Assembly (NCBI RefSeq): GCF_024435355.1
Contig: NZ_JAMJWG010000023.1
Location: forward strand, 62,001-126,000
Direction: 5' to 3'
From: Streptomyces odontomachi
GTDB lineage: Bacteria > Actinomycetota > Actinomycetes > Streptomycetales > Streptomycetaceae
DNA length: 64,000 bases
Under the pieces are notes generated by a model. It saw only the letters and a program-made list of their open reading frames with translations, was not told where the DNA came from and searched no databases. The first letter of the stretch is position 1, and the number at the start of each line of letters is the position of its first letter. The translations under genes and the position numbers were made by a program. Shown here piece after piece: positions 40,618 through 49,247 of this stretch.

Positions 40618-41877
40618 TCACAGTCCCACCGCTCCGTCGATGCGCTCGCGGATCAGGTCGGCGTGGCCGTTGTGCCGGGCGTACTCCTCGATCATGTGGA
40701 TGAGTACCCAGCGCAGCGACACCTTTCCGCGCCATGCGTCGGTGCCCGCGACATCGAGGTCCGGGGCCTCGGCGACGAGACGCTCGGCGAACGCCACCTC
40801 CTCGCGCCAGGCTTCCCATGCCGCCGCCACGACGGCGGGGTCCGGCACCGCGCCGTCGAAGGCTTCGTCGAGGTTCTCCGGCGAGGAGTGGAGCGGGGGC
40901 GCGTCCTGCCCGGCCAGCACGCATCGGAACCATCGGCGCTCCACGTCGGCCAGGTGTCGGACCAGGCCGAGCAGGGACAGCGTGGAGGGCGGGACCGTAC
41001 GCCGGGAGAGCGTGGCGGCGTCCTCAACGCCGGCGCACTTCAGTTCCAGGGTGGTGCGCTGGGCCTTCAGGGAATCGGTGAGCATGGTTCGTTCGTCGCC
41101 CGTCGTGGGGCCACTGAAGCGACTCTCGGATTCGGGGGCGTCGAACAGCTCGGCCCTCCTCTTCGGGAGCGGCGCCCGCGTGGGCACGCCGGAGGCGATA
41201 GGGGAGGGGGGTCGTTCCCGGCCACTCGACCGCTCGAGCCGCTTCAACCCCTCCAGCCGCTCCAGCCGCTCCAGCCGCTCCTCAAGCTTCGCCCGGCACT
41301 GCGGCCAGTCTTGCTGCACGACGGAGTACATCGCGGAGTCGCGGAGCAGGCCGTCCTCGCCCGGTGCCCAGGACCGTGACCAGTTTCGCAGGACGCCTTC
41401 GAAGCGGGCGCCGACCGATTCGATCGCGGCGCGGGATCTGCTGTTGCGGGCGTCCGTCTTCAGGTCGACGCGCGCCACGTCCCAGTTCTCGAACGCGTGC
41501 TTGAACAGTAAGTACTTGGCCTCGGTGTTCACGCCCGTGCCCTGAGCCGACGCCGCGAGCCAGGTGAACCCGATCTCGACCGCGAAGCGCCGGTCGTCCC
41601 CGGGCCACATCCGCGGGTCCCAATACGCGGTGGCCCCGACGACCCGGCCCGTCCGCAGCGACACCTGTGCGTAGGGCGCGAGTTTGCCGGCCGCCGCGCG
41701 AGCGAGTTGCGCGTCGACGTACGCCCCGACCTCGGGGGCGGTGGGCACCCAGGTGTAGGAGTAGGAGTCCCGGTTCTCCTCCGCGGCCGCGGCCAGGCCC
41801 GACGTGTGGTGCCGGCCGAGCGGTTCCAGCCGCACCAGGGCGCCCTCCAGCATCGGCCCCTCCCATCGATTTCCCAT
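40618..41877 (-). CDS. GNAT acetyltransferase fused to DinB/DUF664 domain
   Basis: A 419-residue two-domain protein. Residues 1-200 are a RimJ-like GNAT (LEGALVRLEPLGRHHTSGL, GFTWLAASAQGTGVNTEAKYLLFKHAF). Residues ~205-260 are a linker with Leu-Glu-Arg repeats (LERLERLEGLKRLERS) encoded by a 9-bp repeat. Residues ~265-419 are a DinB-like DUF664 domain (MLTDSLKAQRTTLELKCAGVED, HLADVERRWFRCVLAG, VLIHMIEEYARHNGHADLIRE, with metal-ligand His). These are usually separate proteins. Codon 123 (41509-41511) is TTA, read by the bldA tRNA. ATG 41877 follows GAGGAG; ATG 41085 could start the DinB part alone but has no ribosome site. Confidence 0.8.
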   Translation of the reverse strand: MGNRWEGPMLEGALVRLEPLGRHHTSGLAAAAEENRDSYSYTWVPTAPEVGAYVDAQLARAAAGKLAPYAQVSLRTGRVVGATAYWDPRMWPGDDRRFAVEIGFTWLAASAQGTGVNTEAKYLLFKHAFENWDVARVDLKTDARNSRSRAAIESVGARFEGVLRNWSRSWAPGEDGLLRDSAMYSVVQQDWPQCRAKLEERLERLERLEGLKRLERSSGRERPPSPIASGVPTRAPLPKRRAELFDAPESESRFSGPTTGDERTMLTDSLKAQRTTLELKCAGVEDAATLSRRTVPPSTLSLLGLVRHLADVERRWFRCVLAGQDAPPLHSSPENLDEAFDGAVPDPAVVAAAWEAWREEVAFAERLVAEAPDLDVAGTDAWRGKVSLRWVLIHMIEEYARHNGHADLIRERIDGAVGL

Positions 41878-42005
41878 CGGTTGCTCCTCGGGTCCGTAGA
41901 CGTGGGAAGTTGTGTCCCGGGACCGCCCCGGCGAGTTCGTGCGCGGCCGGCCCGGGAGGGTGGTGACGCGCACGACTCCGTGGCGGTACCACGGGCTCTT
42001 TTTAT

Positions 42006-42019
42006 TGCTTGTGCAAGCA
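42006..42019. promoter_or_regulatory. TGCTTG-TG-CAAGCA palindrome upstream of MarR gene
   Basis: A perfect 6-bp-arm palindrome 18 bp before the MarR start codon, within the divergent promoter region shared with the GNAT-DinB gene. A likely MarR operator. Confidence 0.65.
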
Positions 42020-42037
42020 GATAAGGTGGTCAGCAGT

Positions 42038-42556
42038 ATGGCTGCTACGCAGGGATTCCGCGAGGGGCAACGCCCCGCCGACGACGCACAGGACGACCGC
42101 TGGTGCATGGCGGTGCGCCTGCTGGGCAACGTGGAGAAGCGGTTGGACGAGGCCCTGCAACACGGGCACGGCCTGCCGCTGTCGGAGTACCGCGCGCTGT
42201 GCGCGCTGAGTCGACCCGACAGCGGACCCGCACTGCGTATGGGCGAGTTGGCCGACCGGATCGGGTTGCAGCACAGCACCGTGACGCGTCTCGTCGGTCG
42301 GCTCGAGGCCCGGGGGCTTGCGGAACGGGCGTCCACGGCCGGTGACGGTCGGGCGGTCGCCGCGAGCGTCACCGCGGTCGGCCGCGAGCGCTACGCGGAG
42401 GCGACGCCCACGTATCGGGCGGCGCTCGGGGAGGCCCTGGACGCCGCCCTGACCAACGTGTACCTCGCCGATCTCGCCGCCTGGGTCCTCACGGGCGAGT
42501 CCGCGGTGAGCCCTGCTTCCGACGCTCCCGACGCCGACCCGCCCGCCGACGGGTGA
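42038..42556 (+). CDS. MarR-family transcriptional regulator
   Basis: A 172-residue MarR regulator. The winged helix is at about 55-125 (LPLSEYRALCALSRPDSGPALRMGELADRIGLQHSTVTRLVGRLEARGLAERAS). It is divergent from the GNAT-DinB gene and upstream of a methyltransferase. ATG 42038 was chosen; the longer frame to 41912 overlaps the operator region. The ligand is unknown. Confidence 0.86.
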   Translation: MAATQGFREGQRPADDAQDDRWCMAVRLLGNVEKRLDEALQHGHGLPLSEYRALCALSRPDSGPALRMGELADRIGLQHSTVTRLVGRLEARGLAERASTAGDGRAVAASVTAVGRERYAEATPTYRAALGEALDAALTNVYLADLAAWVLTGESAVSPASDAPDADPPADG

Positions 42557-42663
42557 GCGGCGTCACCGGCACCGGTCGTCCTGGCCTCCGCTCCGGCCCC
42601 CGCAGCACCGAATCGCCGACGGACACATGCCACGTGCCGACCGACCTCGCGAAGGGATCCCGC

Positions 42664-43428
42664 ATGAACACGGCTGCCAGACACTACGAGGACCTGCTCG
42701 CCGAGCACTACACCTGGATGCTCGGCGGGGACATCGCATCGCTGGTGGCGGCACAGGCCGAACTCCTCGACGGGTTGGGCCTGAGGGTCAGCGCGGACGA
42801 CGGGGCGACCGCCGTCGACCTCGGCTGCGGTCCAGGACCGCAGAGCCTGGCCCTCGCCCGCCTGGGCTACACGTCGGTGACGGCGGTCGACGGCAGTGCC
42901 GTGCTTCTCGACGAACTCGTGGCGCACGCCGAGCAGTACGACGTCGCGCAGGCCGTCCGGCCCGTCCACCGGGACATCCGCGGTGTGCTGCCGCACTGCG
43001 CCGAGCCGGAGTCGGCGGCGGCCATCGTGTGCATGGGCGACACCCTGCCGCATCTGCCCGACCGGGTCGACGTGCAGGAACTGATCGCGGACTGTGCCAC
43101 GGCGCTTCGCCCGGGCGGGAGTTTCGTCGCCACCTACCGCGACCTGACCGGGGAACTCCGCGGCACGGACCGTTTCCTGCCCGTCCGCAGCTCAGCCGAC
43201 CGGATCCTCACCTGCTTCCTCGACTACCTCGACGAGGACACCGTCCTGGTCCACGATCTGCTGCACACCCGCCGTGCCGACACCTGGGACCTGAAGACCA
43301 GCAGTTATCCCAAACTCCGGCTGGCCCCGGAGTGGTTGGCCGACCAGTGCCGCGCCGCCGGCCTTGCCGTCCGACATGACGGAATCGGCCCCCGGGGCAT
43401 GCGGATCCTGCACGCGGGCAAGCCCTGA
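42664..43428 (+). CDS. class I SAM-dependent methyltransferase
   Basis: A 254-residue methyltransferase. It starts AARHYEDLLAEHYTWMLGG. Motif I is AVDLGCGPGPQSLALARLG (about residues 49-67), then VDGSAVLLDEL, and LRPGGSFVATYRDL. It follows the MarR gene by 107 bp on the same strand. ATG 42664 has AAGGGA upstream. Substrate unknown. Confidence 0.84.
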   Translation: MNTAARHYEDLLAEHYTWMLGGDIASLVAAQAELLDGLGLRVSADDGATAVDLGCGPGPQSLALARLGYTSVTAVDGSAVLLDELVAHAEQYDVAQAVRPVHRDIRGVLPHCAEPESAAAIVCMGDTLPHLPDRVDVQELIADCATALRPGGSFVATYRDLTGELRGTDRFLPVRSSADRILTCFLDYLDEDTVLVHDLLHTRRADTWDLKTSSYPKLRLAPEWLADQCRAAGLAVRHDGIGPRGMRILHAGKP

Positions 43429-43493
43429 CCGCGCTCGCCACCCCGGGTCCGGATCCGGGACCCGGTGGGCTGCCGGTAGGGAACCGACGACAC

Positions 43494-43524
43494 GCGGGGC
43501 CCGTCCGGTATGGCCGGGCCCCGC
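43494..43524. terminator. bidirectional hairpin
   Basis: GCGGGGCCCG (43494-43503) pairs with CGGGCCCCGC (43515-43524), between the convergent methyltransferase and Cys-rich peptide genes. Confidence 0.7.
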
Positions 43525-43605
43525 ATGTCGTACGGCGGGTGCGTCGCGGTGGCCGCGGTGCGGCGGTCACCGCGACGCGGTGAGACGGTCACCGCGGTGG
43601 GGTGT

Positions 43606-43770
43606 TCAGCCGCAGTTGCCGCCGCACTGACAGGGCGATCCGGACTGGCAGCCGCAGCCACAGCCGGAGCCGCAGCCGCAGGCGCCGAGCAGTGGCAGGC
43701 GGTGCGCGGCTTCGGGCGCACGGTCTGCGATGGGTACGTCGGTGGTCGAGGGCGTCGGGGAATCTGTCAT
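43606..43770 (-). CDS. Cys-rich metallothionein-like small protein
   Basis: A 54-residue protein. Residues 1-28 are Thr/Ser/Pro and acidic, then hydrophobic HRLPLLG. Residues 29-54 contain eight cysteines in the pattern C-x-C-x3-C-x-C-x-C-x5-C-x-C-x3-C, with only Gly, Ser, Gln, Pro and Asn between. This fits metal binding, as in metallothioneins, or a heavily modified peptide precursor. The start is excellent: AGGAGG followed by a short spacer and ATG 43770. No known family recognised. The next genes (methyltransferase, SnoaL-like) are not obvious partners. Confidence 0.75.
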   Translation of the reverse strand: MTDSPTPSTTDVPIADRAPEAAHRLPLLGACGCGSGCGCGCQSGSPCQCGGNCG

Positions 43771-44149
43771 GGATCCTCCTCGAAGGCGCGGATGCCGCGA
43801 AGGCACGGATGCCTCAGAACCGGGACGTCCTGGGGCAGGGATGCCTGTGGGTGCATTGCATGCCCGCTTCCTTGGGCGCATCAAGGGCGCACGGGGGCTC
43901 GGCACCCGTTCCCGCAGGCGGACGGGTCCCGTCCGTACACCGCACCGTGCAGGGTGGCCAACCCGAGCGCACACACGACGACACACCCCCCGGCACGCGC
44001 CATGGGCGCACCACTCGGTGCGCACGCCCGAGCGCGCGCCGCCTTGCCCACTGCGTCACCGCACGCGTCGGCCCCGTGCTCCTGGGCTCGACTGCCGACG
44101 CGCGTAATTTGGCTGGTCCGAGCTCCTACGCGGCTGGTAGGAAACGGAC
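43771..44149. other. 379-bp intergenic region
   Basis: Divergent promoter space for the Cys-rich peptide and SnoaL-like genes. A 17-bp unit (GAAGGCGCGGATGCCGC-like) is repeated twice at about 43782-43815. No other gene was recognised. Confidence 0.5.
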
Positions 44150-44626
44150 ATGACTACGCACGATCTCGACGCCATGGAGCGTCTCCTCGCGGAACGTGCC
44201 TGTGAGCGTGTCATCTTGGAGTTCATACGCCGGCTCGACCTGGGCGATCCGAGCACGGTCTGCGATCTCTTCACCCCGGACGGCGTCTGGGAGTGGCCGT
44301 ACGACAAGCGGCGGATCGAAGGAAGGGAAGCCCTGCGCGCCTACTTCGGTTCTCGGCCGGCCGACCGCCTGTCCCGGCGGATGTGCACGAACATCCTGGT
44401 CACGGTCGACTCACCGAACACCGCCGCGGCAACCACCTACTTCGCCACCTACCGGGTCGACGGCCACACCGAGGGCGCGCCGATTCCACCCCGGCTACCG
44501 GCGAACATCGGCCACTACGAGGACACCTTCCGCAAGATCGACGGCACCTGGCAGATGGCGTCGCGGACCCTCGTCCTGCCCTTCGGCGGACCGACGGAAC
44601 GAGTGGACGCCCCGAGCCGGCCCTGA
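44150..44626 (+). CDS. SnoaL/NTF2-like protein
   Basis: A 158-residue single-domain protein of the SnoaL-like superfamily (ACERVILEFIRRLDLGDPSTVCDLFTPDGVWEWPY, TYFATYRVDGHTEG, GHYEDTFRKIDGTWQMASRTL). Members bind or isomerise small hydrophobic ligands. ATG 44150 follows AGGAAACGG. It is convergent with phoU (11-bp gap). Confidence 0.85.
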   Translation: MTTHDLDAMERLLAERACERVILEFIRRLDLGDPSTVCDLFTPDGVWEWPYDKRRIEGREALRAYFGSRPADRLSRRMCTNILVTVDSPNTAAATTYFATYRVDGHTEGAPIPPRLPANIGHYEDTFRKIDGTWQMASRTLVLPFGGPTERVDAPSRP

Positions 44627-44637
44627 GGGCCCCTCGA

Positions 44638-45339
44638 CTAGGACTCCGCAGCCGTCACCCCCGCCTGGATCTCCGGCCGGACATCCGCCTGGAGCTCGTC
44701 GGCGTGCTCCCCGGTCACCAGGTACACCACCCGCTTGGCCACCGACACGGCGTGGTCGGCGAAGCGTTCGTAGTAGCGGCCCAGCAGGGTGACGTCGACG
44801 GCCGTTTCGATGCCGTGCTTCCAGCGGTCGTCCATCAGGTGCTGGAAGAGCGTGCGGTGCAGCAGGTCCATCGCGTCGTCGTCCTGCTCCAGCTGAAGGG
44901 CCAGGTCGACGTCCTTCGTGACGATGACCTCCGCGGCCTTCGCCATCAGCCGCTGCGCAAGCTGCCCCATCTCCAGGATCGTCGCGTGCAGGTCGTGTGG
45001 CACGGCGCGCTCGGGGAAGCGCAGCCGGGTCAGCTTGGCGACGTGCTGGGCCAGGTCGCCGGAGCGCTCCAGGTCGGCGCTCATCCGCAGCGACGTGACC
45101 ACGATGCGCAGATCGGTGGCGACGGGCTGCTGGCGTGCCAGCAACGCGATCGCGCGGGCCTCCAGGTCGTGCTGGAGGTCGTCGACCTTGTCGTCCGCTC
45201 CGATCACGCTCTCCGCCAGCTTGAGATCGGCATCGAGGATGGCCGTCGTGGCGCGCCCGATCGCCGACCCCACCAGGCGCGCCATGTCGACCAGGGCATC
45301 GCCGATCGAGTCCAGTTCCTCGTGGTACGCGTCCCGCAT
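44638..45339 (-). CDS. phoU: phosphate signalling protein PhoU
   Basis: A 233-residue PhoU with two three-helix repeats. Metal-binding motifs are visible as VIGADDKVDDLQHDLE and DDAMDLLHRTLF, one per repeat. PhoU modulates PhoR signalling and phosphate transport. The gene is divergent from phoR-phoP across a PHO-box region, the standard Streptomyces layout, so it is itself likely PhoP-activated. Confidence 0.95.
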   Translation of the reverse strand: MRDAYHEELDSIGDALVDMARLVGSAIGRATTAILDADLKLAESVIGADDKVDDLQHDLEARAIALLARQQPVATDLRIVVTSLRMSADLERSGDLAQHVAKLTRLRFPERAVPHDLHATILEMGQLAQRLMAKAAEVIVTKDVDLALQLEQDDDAMDLLHRTLFQHLMDDRWKHGIETAVDVTLLGRYYERFADHAVSVAKRVVYLVTGEHADELQADVRPEIQAGVTAAES

Positions 45340-45574
45340 GTGGCTCGCCTCTCTTGACTCGGTGTAACAGGATCCGGCCGCGCCGTCGCGACAAGCATGC
45401 GGCTGTGCGCCACATCACGCTGTGGCGCCGCACACACCCGCGGCGGCGCGGTGCGGCGGAAGGGGGCGTGTGCCCAGGGCCACCTGATGTGGCCGGGCAC
45501 CGTTCCCCGGACCGATGGGGCCCGCGTGGGCCCACGCTTTCACGGTCGGCCGCATACCCGACGGTTTACGGCAT

Positions 45575-45607
45575 CCCAAATGAATCGCCCACGACCTCAA
45601 GGTGAAC
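45575..45607. promoter_or_regulatory. PHO box between phoU and phoR
   Basis: On the minus strand, three consecutive 11-bp units read GTTCACCTTGA, GGTCGTGGGCG and ATTCATTTGGG. The first matches the PhoP direct-repeat core GTTCACC; the others are degenerate. It lies 106 bp before the phoR start. Confidence 0.7.
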
Positions 45608-45668
45608 TCTGGGCGACGACTGCCCGAGGGGGGTCCACGACGACTGGGGGGACCAGGAGCCGCCCGCA

Positions 45669-45674
45669 TAATCT
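45669..45674 (+). promoter_or_regulatory. phoR -10 element (leaderless transcript)
   Basis: TAATCT lies six bases before the phoR ATG and no ribosome site is present, consistent with the leaderless phoRP transcript reported for S. coelicolor. Confidence 0.65.
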
Positions 45675-45680
45675 GGACAC

Positions 45681-47003
45681 ATGGACGTGAACGCGGCGGT
45701 CGCCGCAGCGACTGCGATCGCCGGACTGTGCACCGGCGTCTTCGCCACGCTCGCGTTCCGATGGAGCGAGCGTGACCAGAAAAGGCCTACGCGTACCTCC
45801 CTGCACACCGACCCGGTCCTGCCGCCGGGCGTGGACACGGTGCTCTCCGTGCTGCGGTCCTCCGCCGTCGTGCTGGACGAGTCCGACGGCGTGGTCAAGG
45901 CCAGCTCGGCCGCGTACGCCCTCGGCCTGGTGCGCGGCGGCAAGCTCGCCGTCGAACCGATGATGAAGATGGCCAGGGAGACCCGCAGGGACGGCGAGAT
46001 ACGGCAGGTCGAGCTGGATCTGCCGCGCCGTGGCACCGGCCGCGGCGAGGCCTTGGCGGTCTCCGCCCGGGTCGCCCCGCTCGGCTCGCGGCTGGTGCTG
46101 CTGCTGGTGGAGGACCTCACCGAGGCCCGCCGCATAGAGGCGGTGCGCCGCGACTTCGTGGCGAACGTCAGCCATGAGCTGAAGACCCCCGTCGGCGCGC
46201 TCTCGCTGCTCTCCGAGGCGGTCATGGACGCCGCCGACGACCCCGAGGCGGTGGAACGCTTCGCCGGCCGCATGCAACTGGAGGCGACCCGGCTCACCAG
46301 CCTCGTCCAGGAACTGATCGACCTCTCCCGGGTGCAGAACGACGACCCGCTGGAGGACGCAGAGCCGGTGCGCGTCGCGGAACTGGCCGCCGAGGCCATC
46401 GACCGCTGCCGTCACCAGGCCGGCACCAAGCAGATCACCATCGCCGCCCGGGGGACCGACGGGCTGCACGTCTGGGGCAACCGCGGCCAGCTCGCCGCCG
46501 CCCTCGGCAACCTCGTGGAGAACGCCGTCAACTACAGCGCCGCCCGTACCCGGGTCGGCATCGCCGCCCGGCGCGTGCCCGCGCGCGGTGGTCCCGGCGG
46601 CGGGGCCGCCCAGGCCGTCATCGAGATCGCCGTCACCGACCAGGGCATCGGGATCTCCGAGCGGGACAAGGAGCGCATCTTCGAGCGCTTCTACCGCGTG
46701 GACCCGGCCCGGTCGCGCGCCACCGGAGGAACCGGTCTCGGCCTCGCCATCGTCAAGCATGTGGCCGCCTCGCACGGCGGGGAGGTCACCGTATGGAGCT
46801 CGGAAGGCCAGGGCTCCACGTTCACGCTGCGGTTGCCGGAGGCGGGCGTCGCCCGTGATCGGGCGTCCCGCAGGCCCGGCCTCGACGGTTCCGAAGACGG
46901 CAACGACGCCGTACCCGGGACGCGGAGCGGGCAGTCCACCGAGTCGCCGCAGAGCGTCTCGACCTCGTATGAACCCTTTCCTGCCCGGGAGGTCCTTCCG
47001 TGA
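45681..47003 (+). CDS. phoR: phosphate sensor histidine kinase PhoR
   Basis: A 440-residue membrane kinase (SenX3-like). One N-terminal helix (about 4-26), a PAS-like region, then the H-box NVSHELKTP with phospho-acceptor H165, N-box GNLVENAVNYS, G1 VTDQGIGI, F-box ERFYRVD, and G2 GTGLGLAIVKHVA. It phosphorylates PhoP under phosphate limitation. Its stop codon overlaps the phoP start (GTGA). Confidence 0.95.
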   Translation: MDVNAAVAAATAIAGLCTGVFATLAFRWSERDQKRPTRTSLHTDPVLPPGVDTVLSVLRSSAVVLDESDGVVKASSAAYALGLVRGGKLAVEPMMKMARETRRDGEIRQVELDLPRRGTGRGEALAVSARVAPLGSRLVLLLVEDLTEARRIEAVRRDFVANVSHELKTPVGALSLLSEAVMDAADDPEAVERFAGRMQLEATRLTSLVQELIDLSRVQNDDPLEDAEPVRVAELAAEAIDRCRHQAGTKQITIAARGTDGLHVWGNRGQLAAALGNLVENAVNYSAARTRVGIAARRVPARGGPGGGAAQAVIEIAVTDQGIGISERDKERIFERFYRVDPARSRATGGTGLGLAIVKHVAASHGGEVTVWSSEGQGSTFTLRLPEAGVARDRASRRPGLDGSEDGNDAVPGTRSGQSTESPQSVSTSYEPFPAREVLP

Positions 47004-47680
47004 CCCGAGTGCTCGTCGTCGAGGACGAGGAATCCTTCAGTGACGCCCTCTCCTACATGTTGCGCAAAGAGGGCTTCGAAGTAGCCATTTCCACCACAGG
47101 GCCCGACGGACTGGACGAGTTCGAGCGCAACGGCGCGGACCTCGTCCTGCTCGACCTGATGCTGCCCGGGCTGCCCGGCACCGAGGTCTGCCGTCAGCTG
47201 CGCAGTCGCTCCAACGTGCCGGTGATCATGGTCACCGCCAAGGACAGCGAGATCGACAAGGTGGTGGGCCTGGAGATAGGCGCCGACGACTACGTCACCA
47301 AGCCGTTCTCCTCCCGCGAGCTGGTCGCCCGGATCCGTGCGGTGCTGCGGCGCCGCGGTGAGCCCGAGGAGGTCACCCCCGCGGCCCTGGAGGCCGGCCC
47401 GGTCCGCATGGACGTCGACCGGCACGTGGTCACGGTCTCCGGATCCAAGGTCGACCTGCCGCTCAAGGAGTTCGACCTGCTGGAGATGCTGCTGCGCAAC
47501 GCGGGCCGGGTGCTCACCCGCATGCAGCTCATCGACCGCGTCTGGGGCGCCGACTACGTCGGCGACACCAAGACCCTCGACGTCCACGTCAAGCGACTGC
47601 GCGCCAAGATCGAGCCGGACCCCGGGGCGCCCCGGTACCTGGTCACGGTGCGCGGGCTCGGGTACAAGTTCGAGCCGTGA
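47000..47680 (+). CDS. phoP: phosphate response regulator PhoP
   Basis: A 226-residue OmpR-type regulator. Receiver domain at residues 1-120 with acidic pocket VEDEE and phospho-acceptor D52 (LLDLMLPG), conserved TAKDSE and KPFSSREL. C-terminal winged helix at about 130-226 ending VRGLGYKFEP. GTG 47000 overlaps the phoR stop, so translation is coupled. PhoP controls the phosphate regulon and indirectly secondary metabolism. Confidence 0.96.
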   Translation: MTRVLVVEDEESFSDALSYMLRKEGFEVAISTTGPDGLDEFERNGADLVLLDLMLPGLPGTEVCRQLRSRSNVPVIMVTAKDSEIDKVVGLEIGADDYVTKPFSSRELVARIRAVLRRRGEPEEVTPAALEAGPVRMDVDRHVVTVSGSKVDLPLKEFDLLEMLLRNAGRVLTRMQLIDRVWGADYVGDTKTLDVHVKRLRAKIEPDPGAPRYLVTVRGLGYKFEP

Positions 47681-47737
47681 CGTGACGGCCCAGCCGGCCT
47701 GCGGCGGGCTGAGAGGGCTCAGCCGGCGCAGACAGAC

Positions 47738-47779
47738 CCGCCCGGCCGGCTGCCGCGTACGCGACAGCCGGCCGGGCGG
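47738..47779. terminator. phoP / lipoprotein convergent terminator
   Basis: CCGCCCGGCCGGCTG (47738-47752) pairs perfectly with CAGCCGGCCGGGCGG (47765-47779), between convergent genes. Confidence 0.85.
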
Positions 47780-47817
47780 AGCTGTACGGCTCTGCGGGTC
47801 AGCGGCCGGTCTGCGGA

Positions 47818-48528
47818 TCAGCGGCCGGCCGTGGCCGTCTCGCTGGACGACGGGGCGCCCGAGCCTGCCGTGCCCGAGCCGGTAGCGCCCGAGCCGGCAG
47901 CGCCGGAGGCGGAGCCCGACGGCGACCCGGACGGCGCGCCGGACGCGGTGGCGCCGCCGGTCGGTGTCGCGCTGCCGGTCGGGCTTCCGCTCGGCGTCGT
48001 GCTCGGGGTGGGGACGTTGCTGGGCCCGTACTTGCTGAAGTAGTTGCGCGCCGGTACCACGAAGCTCTTCACCTGCACGTCACCGGTCTTGCTGAAGGTG
48101 AACGTGAGCGGTTGGACGTTCCCGTCCGTGACCGCCTGCCGGCCGCTGGTCAGCACCGCGGAGGCGTTCCCCTTGCCGCCGAGCAGCACGGAGCCGCCGG
48201 CCGGGATCGTCAGGGGGCCCCTGCCCTTGGCGGGCTTGAGCTGGGCGGTGGCGCCGGTGCCCGAGAGCCTGATGGTCTGGAGGGTCTGGTCGGTGCGGCC
48301 GTTGTTGAACAGGGTCGCCGAGATGACGGCAGGGCCCTTCGCGTCCCGCTGCGGCTGGGTGATCACCGAGACGTTCTGGATCTTGATGACGCCCACGGCG
48401 GTGGCGGCGTTGTCCGGCTTGACTTCCAGCGTCTGGGCGTTGCTGCCGACGCCGCACCCGGCGACGGTGAGGATCGGGAGCGCGAGGACGGTGGCGGCGA
48501 GAGCGCCGCGTCGAAGGCTGCTGCTCAC
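47818..48528 (-). CDS. lipoprotein with Ser/Gly/Thr-rich tail
   Basis: A 236-residue exported lipoprotein. The signal helix LAATVLALPILTVAGC ends at lipobox cysteine C25. Residues 30-170 form a beta-rich domain (VIKIQNVSVITQ, PAVISATLFNNGRTDQTLQTIRL, IPAGGSVLLGG) resembling copper-chaperone PCuAC-like or immunoglobulin-like lipoproteins. The last ~60 residues are Ser/Gly/Thr/Pro repeats, probably a cell-wall spacer. GTG 48528 was chosen because it directly precedes the signal sequence; AAGGAG is 11 bases upstream. Confidence 0.84.
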   Translation of the reverse strand: MSSSLRRGALAATVLALPILTVAGCGVGSNAQTLEVKPDNAATAVGVIKIQNVSVITQPQRDAKGPAVISATLFNNGRTDQTLQTIRLSGTGATAQLKPAKGRGPLTIPAGGSVLLGGKGNASAVLTSGRQAVTDGNVQPLTFTFSKTGDVQVKSFVVPARNYFSKYGPSNVPTPSTTPSGSPTGSATPTGGATASGAPSGSPSGSASGAAGSGATGSGTAGSGAPSSSETATAGR

Positions 48529-49247
48529 GGCGGCGGCAACTCCTTGAACTGGGCGTACAGAGGAGGGCGACTGAAAAGTCACCCCAGGGGGTCTCAGCGG
48601 GCCTAGGTTACCGAGCCGCCTCTGCGGGGCCGCACCCGACCCGCCTCTACGCCCTTCGGTCCCCGTTCGGGGCGCCCGAGCCCGGTGTGCATCGCGCGAC
48701 CCGGGCGCGCCACGCCCGGAGATGAAGCGGAGTTTGGCCGGATGGCGCCGGCAGAGCATTGGCCCAAGTGTGACGCCGGGCAATGGTCAGGGACATCTCG
48801 GACGGCGGCGCGCGGTAGTGTTCGGCGGCTGTTCGCCGTGCGAGTTCGTCCGCCATTCACATAAGCATGAGCACGGGTGCAGGGTGGATTTTCGGTAAGG
48901 AATGCGGGCTGGCCCGGTTGAATTGATCAACCCTGCCCGTGATCAATTCTCGATTCGCTTCGCAGATGACGTCGATGGCCGAACGAAGTAGCGGAAGTCA
49001 CCGCCCAGGAACCCGACAAAACGGGATGTTCCGCCGCTTGGATCAACCCGTCGGTGTGATCGGCGTGCCCGTTTCTTACTCCCAGTACAGCGGCTCCGAC
49101 CTGCGAATTCCCGGTTGCGTGACCGTAGCCCAGCACGTCACCGACGCTGTTGTCAACCCCTGAGATATGCCCTGACCTGCGAAAACGCCATTCAGAAGAC
49201 GCCGTTCTCGTGTTACCCTGGATAGCCACGGAAGGGGTACCTGTCAC
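48529..49247. other. 719-bp intergenic region upstream of carD
   Basis: No convincing gene on either strand; short frames (for example 48647-48856 minus, 48939-49163 plus) lack ribosome sites. The middle is AT-richer than its surroundings and has an inverted repeat, AATTGATCA (48921-48929) with TGATCAATT (48940-48948), plus GGTTGA/TCAACC (48916-48932). The carD promoter lies at the right end. Confidence 0.55.
49191..49219 (+). promoter_or_regulatory. carD promoter
   Basis: TTCAGA (49191-49196), 17-bp spacer, TACCCT (49214-49219), followed by ribosome site GGAAGGGG before ATG 49248. A reasonable housekeeping promoter. Confidence 0.55.

Noticed and set aside
48647..48856. 69-residue minus-strand frame upstream of carD
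   Set aside because: No ribosome site, composition not protein-like, and competing overlapping frames are equally open.
48939..49163. 74-residue plus-strand frame upstream of carD
   Set aside because: No start signal; covers AT-rich regulatory sequence.
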